DNA of 64,000 nucleotides. Source: Paenibacillus sp. FSL R10-2782 (GTDB lineage: Bacteria; Bacillota; Bacilli; Paenibacillales; Paenibacillaceae). Of the stretch, positions 46,181 to 54,945 are shown piece after piece. The stretch covers positions 1,231,001 to 1,295,000 of the forward strand of contig NZ_CP151951.1 of NCBI RefSeq assembly GCF_038592985.1, read 5' to 3'. How positions within the stretch are numbered: the first letter of the stretch is position 1; the number at the start of each line of letters is the position of its first letter. Under the pieces are notes generated by a model. It ran no database searches. It worked only from the letters and a program-made list of their open reading frames with translations, and was not told the origin of the DNA. Both the position numbers and the translations under genes were made by a program.

Positions 46181-47281
46181 ATGAAAATAGCGATAGCACA
46201 CGATTACTTAATCCAAATGGGCGGAGCGGAAAGGGTGGTAGAGGTATTCCACGATATGTATCCGAAGGCTCCAATCTTCACAACGGTGTTCAGCGACGAC
46301 CGCCTGTCGAACAACTTGAAGGATGCAGATATTAGAGCCACCTGGCTACAGCACATCCCGGGAGTGAAGGCCAATTTCAAAGGAGTGCTGCCGCTGTACC
46401 CCATTGCTATCCGTGATTTTGATTTTAGGGATTTCGACATTGTTTTAAGCTCCAGCAGCGCATTTATGAAAAGCATCCAGGTACCTAAGCATACGTTTCA
46501 CATTTGTTATTGTCACACACCGATGCGGTTTGCCTGGGATTACGATACATATATGGCCCGGCAGTCCAAATCCAACCTGCTCAAAAGCATGCTAAAGCTG
46601 TACATGAATCGGTTGAAAACATGGGATGCCAAAACTTCTCGCAATGTAAACCAATTTGTCGCCAACTCTTCGGTCGTCCAACGGAGAATTCTGCACTATT
46701 ACCAGCGGGAGTCGGATGTCATTTTCCCTCCTGTTAATACATCCCGTTTCCAACGTGCTACAAGCATTGGTGACTATTACCTGATCGTATCCCGGTTAGT
46801 GTCCTACAAGCGCGTTGACCTGGCGATTGAAGCATTCAAGCGCAATGGTCTCAAGCTGCGCATTGTCGGTGAAGGACCGGATCGTAAAAGACTGGAGGGC
46901 ATGGCCTCCCCGAATATTGAGTTTCTTGGCAGACTTGAAGACGAAGAGGTCAACAAGCTGATGGCAGAATGCCGGGCGCTCGTTTTTCCGGGGGAGGAGG
47001 ACTTCGGTATCACGCCTCTGGAGGCGAATGCAGCTGGGCGGCCTGTTATCGCTTATCAGGGCGGGGGAGCGCTGGATACCATTGTTCCTCATGTGAATGG
47101 TGTATTTTTCCGTAGACATCAGGTAGAGGATGTGCTGGAGGCGGTCGCCAAGGTCGAGCAGCATGCATGGGATGTGGACGGTATCATTAGCCATGCACGC
47201 AAATTTGATGAAGATACGTTCAAGGATCATTTCAAAAAGTATGTAGAGCAAGCCTATGTGAACTTTCTAAAAGGAGGATGA
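46181..47281 (+). CDS. Glycosyltransferase family 4 (EPS, third of three)
   Basis: A 366-residue GT4 enzyme. ATG 46181 is 8 bases after AAAGGA; ATG 46172 overlaps that site. Its N-terminus KIAIAHDYLIQMGGAERVVE and CYCHTPMRFAWDYD resemble the WbaZ/mannosyltransferase-like group, so GDP-mannose is a plausible donor (manC lies downstream). The donor site is GEEDFGITPLEANAAGRPVI. It overlaps the RBS region of ugd. Confidence 0.88.
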   Translation: MKIAIAHDYLIQMGGAERVVEVFHDMYPKAPIFTTVFSDDRLSNNLKDADIRATWLQHIPGVKANFKGVLPLYPIAIRDFDFRDFDIVLSSSSAFMKSIQVPKHTFHICYCHTPMRFAWDYDTYMARQSKSNLLKSMLKLYMNRLKTWDAKTSRNVNQFVANSSVVQRRILHYYQRESDVIFPPVNTSRFQRATSIGDYYLIVSRLVSYKRVDLAIEAFKRNGLKLRIVGEGPDRKRLEGMASPNIEFLGRLEDEEVNKLMAECRALVFPGEEDFGITPLEANAAGRPVIAYQGGGALDTIVPHVNGVFFRRHQVEDVLEAVAKVEQHAWDVDGIISHARKFDEDTFKDHFKKYVEQAYVNFLKGG

Positions 47282-47286
47282 ACGGA

Positions 47287-48615
47287 ATGAAGCTGGCTGT
47301 AATCGGTACTGGATACGTTGGGCTCGTCTCGGGCGTGTGTTTTGCACATAAAGGTAATGAGGTGATTTGTGTCGATCTGGAGCAGTACAAAATTGATATG
47401 CTGAACCGGGCTGAATCTCCTATTTATGAACCTGGCATAGAGGAATTGATCGCGTTAAATATGGAAGCGGGTCGTTTGGAGTTTACTTCGGATTTGGCCG
47501 ACGCGGTTCGCCGCTCGGATATCGTTATTTTGGCGGTGGGTACGCCGTCTCTAGCTAACGGTGAAGCGAATTTGTCCTACATTGAGCAGGCGGCTGCTGA
47601 TGTCGGGAAGGCCATGAACGGGTATAAAATTATTATGACCAAGAGCACGGTGCCTGTCGGAACGAACGAAAAGATCAAGGACGTGCTGGCTCATCATACG
47701 AGTTTGTCCTTCGATATTGTATCCGCTCCGGAATTTTTGAGAGAAGGCTCTGCTATCAATGATACTCTCCATCCAGATCGCATCATTATCGGTTTGGACA
47801 ATACGGGGCTGCGTGAAACGATGGTTACGCTGCATCAGGTGTTCACGGATAAAATTTATGTAACGGATATCCGCAGTGCCGAGATGATCAAATACGCGTC
47901 CAACGCATTTCTGGCGACCAAAATTTCGTTTATCAACGAAATCGCCAATATTTGCGAAAAGGTAGGCGCGGATGTTACCTGTGTGGCTGACGGCATGGGG
48001 ATGGACAAACGAATCGGGTCCTCTTTCCTGCAAGCAGGGATTGGGTACGGTGGCTCTTGCTTCCCGAAAGACACGAATGCGCTCATCCAAATTGCGGGTA
48101 ATGTGGATTATGAATTTAAGCTGTTAAAATCGGTGGTCGAGGTGAACACGGACCAGCGTTTCATGATCGTATCCAAGCTGCGCGAATCGCTGGGTCAGCT
48201 GCACGGCGTGCCGATTGGCATTTGGGGCTTGGCCTTCAAGCCGAATACAGACGATATCCGCGAGGCTCCGGCACTGGAAATCGTTGAAACGCTGATTCAG
48301 GCAGGTGCTATTGTGAAGCTGTATGATCCGATTGCAATGGAAAAATTCAAGGAGCGCGTGGATCATCCGAATATTGTATGGTGCTCATCCCCGCAGCAAG
48401 CTGCCGAAGGAAGCGACGCGGTCTGCCTGCTGACCGATTGGGAAGAGTTCAAAAACGTCAATCTCGTACAATTGTCTTCCATTCTGCACAAGCCAGTCCT
48501 GATTGACGGTCGTAACGTATTTACGGAGGAGCAGATTCAAGGCTCCGGGCTGGAATACTATTCCGTGGGTCGTCCGCGGATGAGTGGGTGGAATCGGGAT
48601 AAGGTGGAAGCTTAA
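47287..48615 (+). CDS. ugd: UDP-glucose 6-dehydrogenase
   Basis: A 442-residue NAD-dependent enzyme oxidising UDP-glucose to UDP-glucuronate. ATG 47287 has AAGGAGG 9 bases upstream; ATG 47278 is inside that site. The N-terminal KLAVIGTGYVGLVSGVCFA Rossmann motif, TKSTVPVGTNEK, APEFLREGSAINDTLHPDR and the catalytic-Cys motif GYGGSCFPKDT are intact. It supplies the acidic sugar of the EPS and closes the first EPS operon. Confidence 0.95.
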   Translation: MKLAVIGTGYVGLVSGVCFAHKGNEVICVDLEQYKIDMLNRAESPIYEPGIEELIALNMEAGRLEFTSDLADAVRRSDIVILAVGTPSLANGEANLSYIEQAAADVGKAMNGYKIIMTKSTVPVGTNEKIKDVLAHHTSLSFDIVSAPEFLREGSAINDTLHPDRIIIGLDNTGLRETMVTLHQVFTDKIYVTDIRSAEMIKYASNAFLATKISFINEIANICEKVGADVTCVADGMGMDKRIGSSFLQAGIGYGGSCFPKDTNALIQIAGNVDYEFKLLKSVVEVNTDQRFMIVSKLRESLGQLHGVPIGIWGLAFKPNTDDIREAPALEIVETLIQAGAIVKLYDPIAMEKFKERVDHPNIVWCSSPQQAAEGSDAVCLLTDWEEFKNVNLVQLSSILHKPVLIDGRNVFTEEQIQGSGLEYYSVGRPRMSGWNRDKVEA

Positions 48616-48682
48616 AAAGTGACGGATATAAAAGTGGAACATTAAAAAGTGACTGTGGTGGTGTTGGAGGCGCTACGCGTGC

Positions 48683-48794
48683 AGATTGTTCTTCCGATTG
48701 CTGTTACCCCCGGATTTTCTTGATTGTATAAAACATTCAAAGGTTAAAATCCGGGGATAAAGGCAAACGCTGACGCTTCTTCAGAACAATTCTG
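48683..48794 (+). repeat. Nested-palindrome intergenic repeat, copy 1 (forward)
   Basis: Outer arms AGATTGTTCT and AGAACAATTCT enclose the core TTCCGATTGCTGTTA, an inner perfect 11-bp stem CCCCGGATTTT/AAAATCCGGGG (48708-48718 with 48746-48756), and a right part AAACGCTGACGCTTCTTCAG. The same layout recurs at 63017-63161 and, reversed, at 63470-63584. Confidence 0.75.
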
Positions 48795-48868
48795 CCCGCT
48801 CCGTTGCTTTTACCGCATGGAGTCACGATTTTTAACCTCCCACCTTATGGGGGGAGGTAGGAAGGGCA

Positions 48869-48908
48869 GATCCGAAGGAGCGGCTCAGTGAAGCCGCTCC
48901 TTCGGATC
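48869..48908 (+). repeat. Perfect 17-bp inverted repeat (REP-like)
   Basis: GATCCGAAGGAGCGGCT at 48869-48885 pairs perfectly with AGCCGCTCCTTCGGATC at 48892-48908, loop of 6. No T-run follows, so it is not a standard terminator. Confidence 0.85.
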
Positions 48909-49145
48909 AAAGCCGCGCCGCTCCTGCGGAGCAAGGCTACTGTGAGAATGCGCTATGCTACTCCTGCGGGGCTGTCATGTGTTTACTCTATGCTGCTCCT
49001 TCCGAGCAAGGGCGTGGCAGGGCCGACTGATACTTGAAGCCTGCAAGCACGCGAGCGTCTTTACAGGCTGACCGGACATGAATCGTCCGGTTGTGCCTTT
49101 TGCAATACACGGTATGATCGGCATGATGCATTTTTGAGTAGCGCA

Positions 49146-49199
49146 GGGATGGATTTGAATCTGGAGTAGCAACAGCGATCGTAAGATCAAATCCATCCC
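49146..49199 (-). repeat. Nested-palindrome repeat, short copy lacking the inner stem (reverse)
   Basis: GGGATGGATTTGA at 49146-49158 pairs perfectly with TCAAATCCATCCC at 49187-49199. Between them lies GCAACAGCGATCGTAAGATC, the reverse of the family core. The inner hairpin and the AACGCTGACG part are missing. Confidence 0.7.
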
Positions 49200-49269
49200 G
49201 TAGCGGGCTCGGGCTACTCAACTTTGCCCCATCCGATCACCCATACATTTAGAGAGGAAGTGGAGAGTT

Positions 49270-50646
49270 ATGAAGCTCGTACTTTTGTCTGGTGGTTCCG
49301 GTAAGAGATTATGGCCTTTGTCCAACGATTCCCGTTCCAAACAATTTTTGAAGGTGCTGGAGAGTCCAGAGGGTAATTCGGAATCTATGGTGCAGCGGGT
49401 GTGGAGACAACTGGGGGATAACGGCTTGTCCGAATCCTCGTTTATTGCAACAGGGAGAGCGCAGGTTGAAATGATTCAGAGTCAGGTTGGGCAGGATACG
49501 CGCATCATTGTTGAGCCGGAGCGAAGAGATACCTTTCCTGCCATTGCGCTGACAGCGACTTATCTATATTCCATCGTTGGAGTTTCGCCCGATGAAATTG
49601 TTGCTATATTGCCGGTAGATCCCTATGTAGAGGATGCTTTCTTTGCTACAGTCGCCCAGTTGGAACATACTCTTCAGGAGAGTGAAGGCAAGCTTGCACT
49701 AATCGGGGTTGTCCCTTCCTATCCCTCTGAGAAATATGGTTACATTATACCGAAAAATGATGCCACACAAGGTAGCACAGGCTACCGCGAAGTGAGCCAT
49801 TTTCAAGAGAAACCCGACCGGGAGCAGGCGGAGCGTCTGATGGAACGCAATGCTCTATGGAACTGCGGGGTTTTTGCATTCAAATTGGGTTACTTGCTCG
49901 ATATCTTGGCATCCAAAGGTTTGCCGCTGAACTATGAAGAAATGCAAAAGCAATATTCTTCTCTGGAAAAAATCAGCTTTGACTATGAGGTAGTCGAGAA
50001 GGAGCAGGACATCGTTGTTCTCCCGTATGATGGATTCTGGAAGGATTTAGGTACTTGGAACACCTTAACGGAAGAAATGTCACATCAGCAAGTGGGCAGA
50101 GGCGTAGTCACGGAGGATTGCGTCAATACGAGCCTTATCAACGAACTGGATATCCCCGTGGCAATCATTGGAACGAATGATCTGATCGTAGCTGCCAGCC
50201 CGGATGGCATCCTTGTGACCAATAAGGCGGAAAGTCCGCGCATCAAGGAAGTGCTCAAGGCTCATAATCAGCGTCCAATGTACGAAGAGCGCCGTTGGGG
50301 GCATTATCGGGTAGTGGATTATGTGAAGTATGACGAGGGCAACGAGGTATTGACCAAGCGAATCCGTGTGCTGCAAGGCAAAAATATCAGCTACCAGCTT
50401 CATTTCAAACGGAGTGAAATTTGGACCATTATTAGCGGTGAAGCGGAAATTATTTTGAATGAAAAGCTGCATAAGGTGAAGGCTGGTGATGTGGTTCGTA
50501 TTCCAGAAGGGACGAAGCATAGTATTTTAGCCGTGACTGATGTGGAATTGATCGAGGTACAGACAGGTTCTGAGTTGATCGAAGAGGATATTGTCCGTTT
50601 TTGCATGGATTGGGATGAAATTTCCCGTCACAAGTTTATTTCATAA
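49270..50646 (+). CDS. manC: Mannose-1-phosphate guanylyltransferase (ManC type, with cupin domain)
   Basis: A 458-residue enzyme making GDP-mannose. The N-terminal nucleotidyltransferase has LLSGGSGKRLWPLS and the Lys of FQEKPDREQAE. The C-terminal cupin (residues ~350-455; KNISYQLHFKRSEIWTIISG, KAGDVVRIPEGTKHSI) is the phosphomannose isomerase-like part of type II enzymes, so it may also isomerise Fru-6-P to Man-6-P. GDP-mannose feeds GT4 enzymes and the gmd-fcl branch to GDP-fucose. Repeat-rich DNA precedes it. Confidence 0.93.
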   Translation: MKLVLLSGGSGKRLWPLSNDSRSKQFLKVLESPEGNSESMVQRVWRQLGDNGLSESSFIATGRAQVEMIQSQVGQDTRIIVEPERRDTFPAIALTATYLYSIVGVSPDEIVAILPVDPYVEDAFFATVAQLEHTLQESEGKLALIGVVPSYPSEKYGYIIPKNDATQGSTGYREVSHFQEKPDREQAERLMERNALWNCGVFAFKLGYLLDILASKGLPLNYEEMQKQYSSLEKISFDYEVVEKEQDIVVLPYDGFWKDLGTWNTLTEEMSHQQVGRGVVTEDCVNTSLINELDIPVAIIGTNDLIVAASPDGILVTNKAESPRIKEVLKAHNQRPMYEERRWGHYRVVDYVKYDEGNEVLTKRIRVLQGKNISYQLHFKRSEIWTIISGEAEIILNEKLHKVKAGDVVRIPEGTKHSILAVTDVELIEVQTGSELIEEDIVRFCMDWDEISRHKFIS

Positions 50647-50789
50647 ATATTTTGCGAAATCCTGAAAGATGAAAAAAAGACTCATTTATGAAGTTATTTA
50701 GCTCAAACTGTCGAAAATACACGAAAATCTGTAAATTCATAAACATGACCTATTAAATTTTGGTAAAAAAAAGTCGATACTTAGGGTAA
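50647..50789 (+). other. Gap upstream of the riboswitch, likely promoter region
   Basis: AT-rich sequence between manC and the aptamer. It contains ACACGAAAATC at 50719-50729, also present at 54995-55005. The transcription start for the riboswitch leader should be here, but no convincing -35/-10 pair was recognised. Confidence 0.35.
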
Positions 50790-50897
50790 GAAGGAATCCA
50801 AACTCCTTCCACGATAAACGCAGCCCTGTTGAAAGGCAGGTACGCAAAGCTAAAGGGCCTTCCGTGAGGATGGCAGCCTGGCTACCGAAAGGAAGAG
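50790..50897 (+). ncRNA. Cyclic-di-GMP-I (GEMM) riboswitch controlling the mannanase gene
   Basis: The aptamer core runs from about 50806 to 50895. It shows the P2 arm with a GAAA tetraloop (CCCTGTTGAAAGGCAGG), then the conserved TACGCAAAGCTAAAGGG, and the P3 end GGATGGCAGCCTGGCTACCG. CTTCC at 50806-50810 can pair with GGAAG at 50891-50895 to close P1, and that 3' strand is the mannanase Shine-Dalgarno. Alternatively GAAGGA (50790-50795) can pair with TCCTTC (50804-50809), freeing it. The layout predicts translational repression when c-di-GMP is bound; the direction is inferred, the aptamer is seen. Confidence 0.93.
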
Positions 50898-50902
50898 CGA
50901 GA

Positions 50903-52495
50903 GTGAGCCCCTATTTTACCCCTGTGTATCGATGGATACGCAGTGTACTCCCCGTTGTTATGCTTTTTTCTTTGTTGCCTGTCGGTTTCGGTGAATCTCT
51001 GTCCGTGGCGAATGCTGCCACATTACAGCCTGTTAATTCGGACGCTTCTGCTGAGGCCCGTGAACTATACAGCTATTTGATCAGCATCTCCGGGAAAAAA
51101 ATGGTCACAGGTCAACATGACTATTTGGAAAGTCCGGATGAATTAAGCAACAAGGTCCAAAAAATCAGTAAGGCGTATGTTGGTGTACATGGCTACGAGA
51201 TGGGGGCCATCTCCGGTCAGTCCGCCACTACGGAGGCAGCACAACGTAAAAATGTCGTCGATAGCGCCATACGTTGGAGTAGAGATGGCGGCATGGTTAC
51301 AATGACTTATCATGAACCGCTGCCGGGTAAACCACTGACTTGGGCTAATGTGCAGGCGAAAGTAAGCCAGGCGGAGTTTAATAAATATGTGACGCCGGGT
51401 ACTGCGCAGTATAATCTTCTCATTGCCGATCTGGATAAGGTCGCTATATCGTTAAAGCAGCTTCGTGATGCAGGAGTTCCAGTATTATGGAGACCTTACC
51501 ACGAAATGAACGGCGACTGGTTCTGGTGGGGAAATAAAAACAATTTCAATCAGCTATGGGATATCATGTATGACCGTTTTGCAAACACGCATCAACTGAA
51601 CAATCTGCTGTGGGTATGGAGTCCGAATGCGCCTAATTCGTACACTGTCCCATATACCCCGAAATATCCGGGGGATGACAAAGTGGATATTTTGGCTGTA
51701 GACATTTACAACCATGATTTTAAGCAAAGCCATTACGAAGGACTGCTCGGACTGGCACGGAATAAGCCGATTGCCATTGGGGAACATGGTGAGGTACCCA
51801 GTCCCGAGGTGATGCAGGCTCAGCCAAAATGGGTGTATTCCATGACCTGGGGCAAGATGCTGACCGAAAATAACACGACGGATCAGATTCAGGATTATAT
51901 GAATGATTCGACAAGCTTGACGCGGGATGATGTGAAAAAAGGATTAGCTGCGATGAAAGAACCTGACACGGAGCTACCGACCGTACCGGACACGGGGTCA
52001 AACGATCCAACTCCGGCTCCGCCAGTGGTAAGTAAACCAACCCCGCCTTCCGTTCCGGATATGGTTTATGCGAACGGGTTGCGGGGTGAATATTTTAACA
52101 GTATGGATCTGGACGGCACCACTGTTTTGGTTCGTACAGACAGTATGCTGGATTATAACTGGCGTGCGGCCTCGCCTGATCCCAAGGTGAAGGCTGATCA
52201 GTTCTCGGTCCGCTGGACGGGCAAAATCAAGCCGCAATACAGTGAGACCTATACGTTTACCACGATTTCTGATGATGGTATTCGTGTATGGGTAGACGGC
52301 AAGCTGGTTATTGATAGCTGGTTCAAACAAAGCTGGACGGAACGCAAGGGCAGCATTACCTTGCAAGCAGGCAAAATGGCAGATTTGAAAGTTGAATATT
52401 ATGATGAAAAAGGCGACGCAATGGCACGTCTGATGTGGGAAAGTCAGCATGAAGCGAAAGCGGTAATTCCCGGCAACGCTTTGTTTCTTCCTTGA
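50903..52495 (+). CDS. Secreted GH26 beta-mannanase with PA14 domain
   Basis: A 530-residue exported hydrolase. GTG 50903 is the start, since GGAAGAG precedes it and any upstream start (GTG 50864, ATG 50870) lies inside the riboswitch aptamer. A signal peptide ends near ANA-ATLQ (residue ~38). The GH26 domain has WRPYHEMNGDWFWWGNK with acid/base E201 and PIAIGEHGEVPS with nucleophile E294. A Pro/Thr linker is followed by a PA14 domain (~385-530: LRGEYFNSMDLDG, TTISDDGIRVWVDGK). It likely trims mannose-containing EPS or plant mannan; placement in the EPS locus favours the former. Confidence 0.92.
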   Translation: MSPYFTPVYRWIRSVLPVVMLFSLLPVGFGESLSVANAATLQPVNSDASAEARELYSYLISISGKKMVTGQHDYLESPDELSNKVQKISKAYVGVHGYEMGAISGQSATTEAAQRKNVVDSAIRWSRDGGMVTMTYHEPLPGKPLTWANVQAKVSQAEFNKYVTPGTAQYNLLIADLDKVAISLKQLRDAGVPVLWRPYHEMNGDWFWWGNKNNFNQLWDIMYDRFANTHQLNNLLWVWSPNAPNSYTVPYTPKYPGDDKVDILAVDIYNHDFKQSHYEGLLGLARNKPIAIGEHGEVPSPEVMQAQPKWVYSMTWGKMLTENNTTDQIQDYMNDSTSLTRDDVKKGLAAMKEPDTELPTVPDTGSNDPTPAPPVVSKPTPPSVPDMVYANGLRGEYFNSMDLDGTTVLVRTDSMLDYNWRAASPDPKVKADQFSVRWTGKIKPQYSETYTFTTISDDGIRVWVDGKLVIDSWFKQSWTERKGSITLQAGKMADLKVEYYDEKGDAMARLMWESQHEAKAVIPGNALFLP

Positions 52496-52544
52496 TATAT
52501 ACTCTTTCCCCGCCAAAAATTTTGAGGAGAGAGGGTGGAGCACA

Positions 52545-54833
52545 ATGATGAAAAATTGGTTGACCCAAAGGTATATAGTAGTATTGGCCGGGCTGCTAGG
52601 GGTCGCAGCTATAGCGCTGATTGCCTGGTTTATTCATACGCCTCCCAAGAGTGAAGAACTTCAGACGATTAAAGTAGCGGCGGCCAGTCCGGTATGGAAG
52701 ATTGGTCAGCGGGATGACTCTTCAGCAGAATTTAAAGGTATGGTTGGTAAGGACAATGTCAATATTTCGGCGGCCTCCACCGAGTCGTCTGCTAAAGGAG
52801 CATCGTCAGCGATGTCCATAGCAGAAAGTACAACGGCTCCGGTATTGCTCAGCAGTGGAGATATTCCTCCCGGTTTAAATGCGTCCATGAATCCTGAACT
52901 ATCACTCCAGTACAAGCTGGATCAGGTTCCTCCCAACGGGATGATATTCCGTGTACGGATTTTGGATGCGGGTAAAGCCGTTCCCCAAATGGCTGTATTT
53001 TCAAATCATCAGTTGTCCGGTATCATTCAGATTGCCGGGGTTTCCGGCACAGGCAGTGCATATAATTTCAAAAACAACTACGAGCTGTATATCCCCAAAG
53101 AGCAATTGCAAAGCGGTGTTAACGTACTCAAGCTAAAGACAGCACGCTGCCTATACTGCTCCTCTGCTGAAGATAAAAATGTGTGGTGGACTTGGGATGA
53201 CTTGAGCTTGGAGACGTTAGCTTCACCTGCGACTGAGCCGATACACGGTAAATATATACTGACCGGAACGAATGTGAACAATAAAGAATTTTATTATGAT
53301 CAGGGTGCGGTAAAACATTTACCATACGTTCTCAAATGGCTGGGAATTGCATATAGCGGCAATGTCATGAGAGTCACCTGTGCCAGTAATGTGAACAAGG
53401 CATGCACAGACGTGGGAGAGTACTACCAAACGTTGAAGCAGTATAATATGCAATCGTCGGCCTTGTATTTATATACGGGCGATATCAAGCTGCAAAAAGA
53501 CGGTTCCCTGCCGGAGACAGCCAAGCAGAAGTTGCGCGATTATGTAAAAAAATATGGTTCATACCTGCAATATTATGAAGTGGATAATGAACCGGGATTG
53601 TTTAACCGCTCGAAAGCGGTCAATCTGGCCGTTGCCAAGTGGCTGAATACGGAAGGTAAGCAATTGGCGCCGCATCTCAAAACGGTAGCGCCGGGCTGGG
53701 CCTACTGGCCGACGTATTCGACCAAGGCTTGTAAAAACCAAACCGGAGGTACGCCGAAATGCGGCGATCCGGATGGATGGGAGCGGGACCCGGCACAGCG
53801 TAAACAACTGGAGGATGTCACCGACCTGACTAACGGGCACGCCTATGGCGAATCGTATAATGAAGAGGGCGGGGGCAGCTTCGTCCAAAATTTGAAAACC
53901 TTCGGCGGTTCGAGCAATGGGCTGGAGAAGAAGATGCTGAATACGGAGTTTGGTACGAACGATACGCATCGGGACAACCCTGATTACGGGGCCAGTCAGC
54001 CACAAGCAGCAGCATTCGACCGGATTATGCGTTCGCAGATCGGTTTTGCCGATATGTTTATCCAGCATGCTGCTTTTTATAAGGACTACACGTTGTTTAA
54101 AACCGGCTTTGACTTGCAAAATCACAATCCGGCGAATACGGAAATTTATCCGTTCGGACAAGGGCAGGACAGCCGTGTAAACATCATGAGACGCTTGAGT
54201 CTGGCTTATGCCACACACGGAAAACCATTGACTTATACGGTCCTGAATCCAGAGGAAACGAAGGATAAGATGGTCTATGTCCGTGCAGTGGATACGTCTA
54301 AACTGAAACCGCTGGCTGGCAGTGGGGCCACCTCGGACAAATTGCTGGTGAATCTGGTGAATTTTGAATCCACAGCACAGACGATCCGTGTACGGGTGAC
54401 GTTGCCGAAAGTCGGTTTGTACACGGGTGAACGCTTCGGAGCTGGCTCTACGTACAGCCAGGCACAGCGTTCCATATCAGGACTCAAGGCTTCGCCTTCC
54501 CTTGATTTTGAAGAAAAGCTGGGGCCCGGCGAGTCGGTCCAATACATTCTGGAATTGAAAAGTGCAGATCAGGCCGCAGCTTCGGCCCCTACAGAGGTGA
54601 AGGCCGCCTCTGTTCAGGAAGGCGCGGTAAAGATTGATTGGCTTCAGGCAGAAGGCGTATCCGCCTATGATGTGCTGCGTGCGGACGGGACAGACGGGGC
54701 GTATCAGGTGATTGCCTCGGAAGTAGCGGGAAGCACGTATACGGACCACACGGTGAAAGCCGGAAGTCACTACGCCTACAAAGTCCGAGCGACTGGGGGC
54801 ACTCAGGTGTCTCCCGCGGCCGAGGTCGCTTAA
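52545..54833 (+). CDS. Membrane-anchored glycoside hydrolase-like protein with C-terminal FN3 domain
   Basis: A 762-residue protein. One membrane segment (residues ~9-27) anchors it outside. A beta-sandwich-like part (~100-220) has a CLYC cysteine pair. A TIM-barrel region (~230-560) shows the clan GH-A pattern: an acid/base Glu in EVDNEPGLF (E349) and a candidate nucleophile in MLNTEFGTND (E468). A beta domain (~600-670) and an FN3 domain (~680-762; KIDWLQAEGVSAYDVLRAD) follow. The GH family is not recognised. It lies 49 bases after the mannanase gene, so it is probably controlled with it. Confidence 0.75.
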   Translation: MMKNWLTQRYIVVLAGLLGVAAIALIAWFIHTPPKSEELQTIKVAAASPVWKIGQRDDSSAEFKGMVGKDNVNISAASTESSAKGASSAMSIAESTTAPVLLSSGDIPPGLNASMNPELSLQYKLDQVPPNGMIFRVRILDAGKAVPQMAVFSNHQLSGIIQIAGVSGTGSAYNFKNNYELYIPKEQLQSGVNVLKLKTARCLYCSSAEDKNVWWTWDDLSLETLASPATEPIHGKYILTGTNVNNKEFYYDQGAVKHLPYVLKWLGIAYSGNVMRVTCASNVNKACTDVGEYYQTLKQYNMQSSALYLYTGDIKLQKDGSLPETAKQKLRDYVKKYGSYLQYYEVDNEPGLFNRSKAVNLAVAKWLNTEGKQLAPHLKTVAPGWAYWPTYSTKACKNQTGGTPKCGDPDGWERDPAQRKQLEDVTDLTNGHAYGESYNEEGGGSFVQNLKTFGGSSNGLEKKMLNTEFGTNDTHRDNPDYGASQPQAAAFDRIMRSQIGFADMFIQHAAFYKDYTLFKTGFDLQNHNPANTEIYPFGQGQDSRVNIMRRLSLAYATHGKPLTYTVLNPEETKDKMVYVRAVDTSKLKPLAGSGATSDKLLVNLVNFESTAQTIRVRVTLPKVGLYTGERFGAGSTYSQAQRSISGLKASPSLDFEEKLGPGESVQYILELKSADQAAASAPTEVKAASVQEGAVKIDWLQAEGVSAYDVLRADGTDGAYQVIASEVAGSTYTDHTVKAGSHYAYKVRATGGTQVSPAAEVA

Positions 54834-54900
54834 TCAGGACAGATACAGAGTAGGACCAGAGTCGAAGAATACCTTACATGCAACCGAAAATAGAATGCCT

Positions 54901-54945
54901 AAGAACCTATCGGGAGAAAGTAGGACCCGACAGGTTCTTTTTTAT
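54901..54945 (+). terminator. Rho-independent terminator after the glycosidase genes
   Basis: AAGAACCT pairs with AGGTTCTT, with GGG/CCC inside, followed by T6. Confidence 0.9.

Larger units (their letters stand above)
48616..49269 (+). other. 650-base repeat-rich gap between ugd and manC
   Basis: No gene is supported. The gap is packed with inverted repeats: a nested palindrome (48683-48794), a 17-bp perfect stem (48869-48908), GC-rich GCTCCTGCGGAGC-like short palindromes (48920-49015), a 7-bp stem ACCGGAC/GTCCGGT (49071-49091) and a 13-bp stem (49146-49199). manC has GGAAGTGGAGA upstream; no clear promoter is visible. Confidence 0.7.

Noticed and set aside
48975..49221. Reverse-strand frames of 66-77 codons in the ugd-manC gap
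   Set aside because: They run through palindromic repeats and have no ribosome site or protein-like composition.
50864..50902. Upstream GTG/ATG starts extending the mannanase by 11-13 residues
   Set aside because: These codons lie inside the conserved P3 part of the c-di-GMP aptamer; the signal peptide is complete from GTG 50903, which has its own ribosome site.
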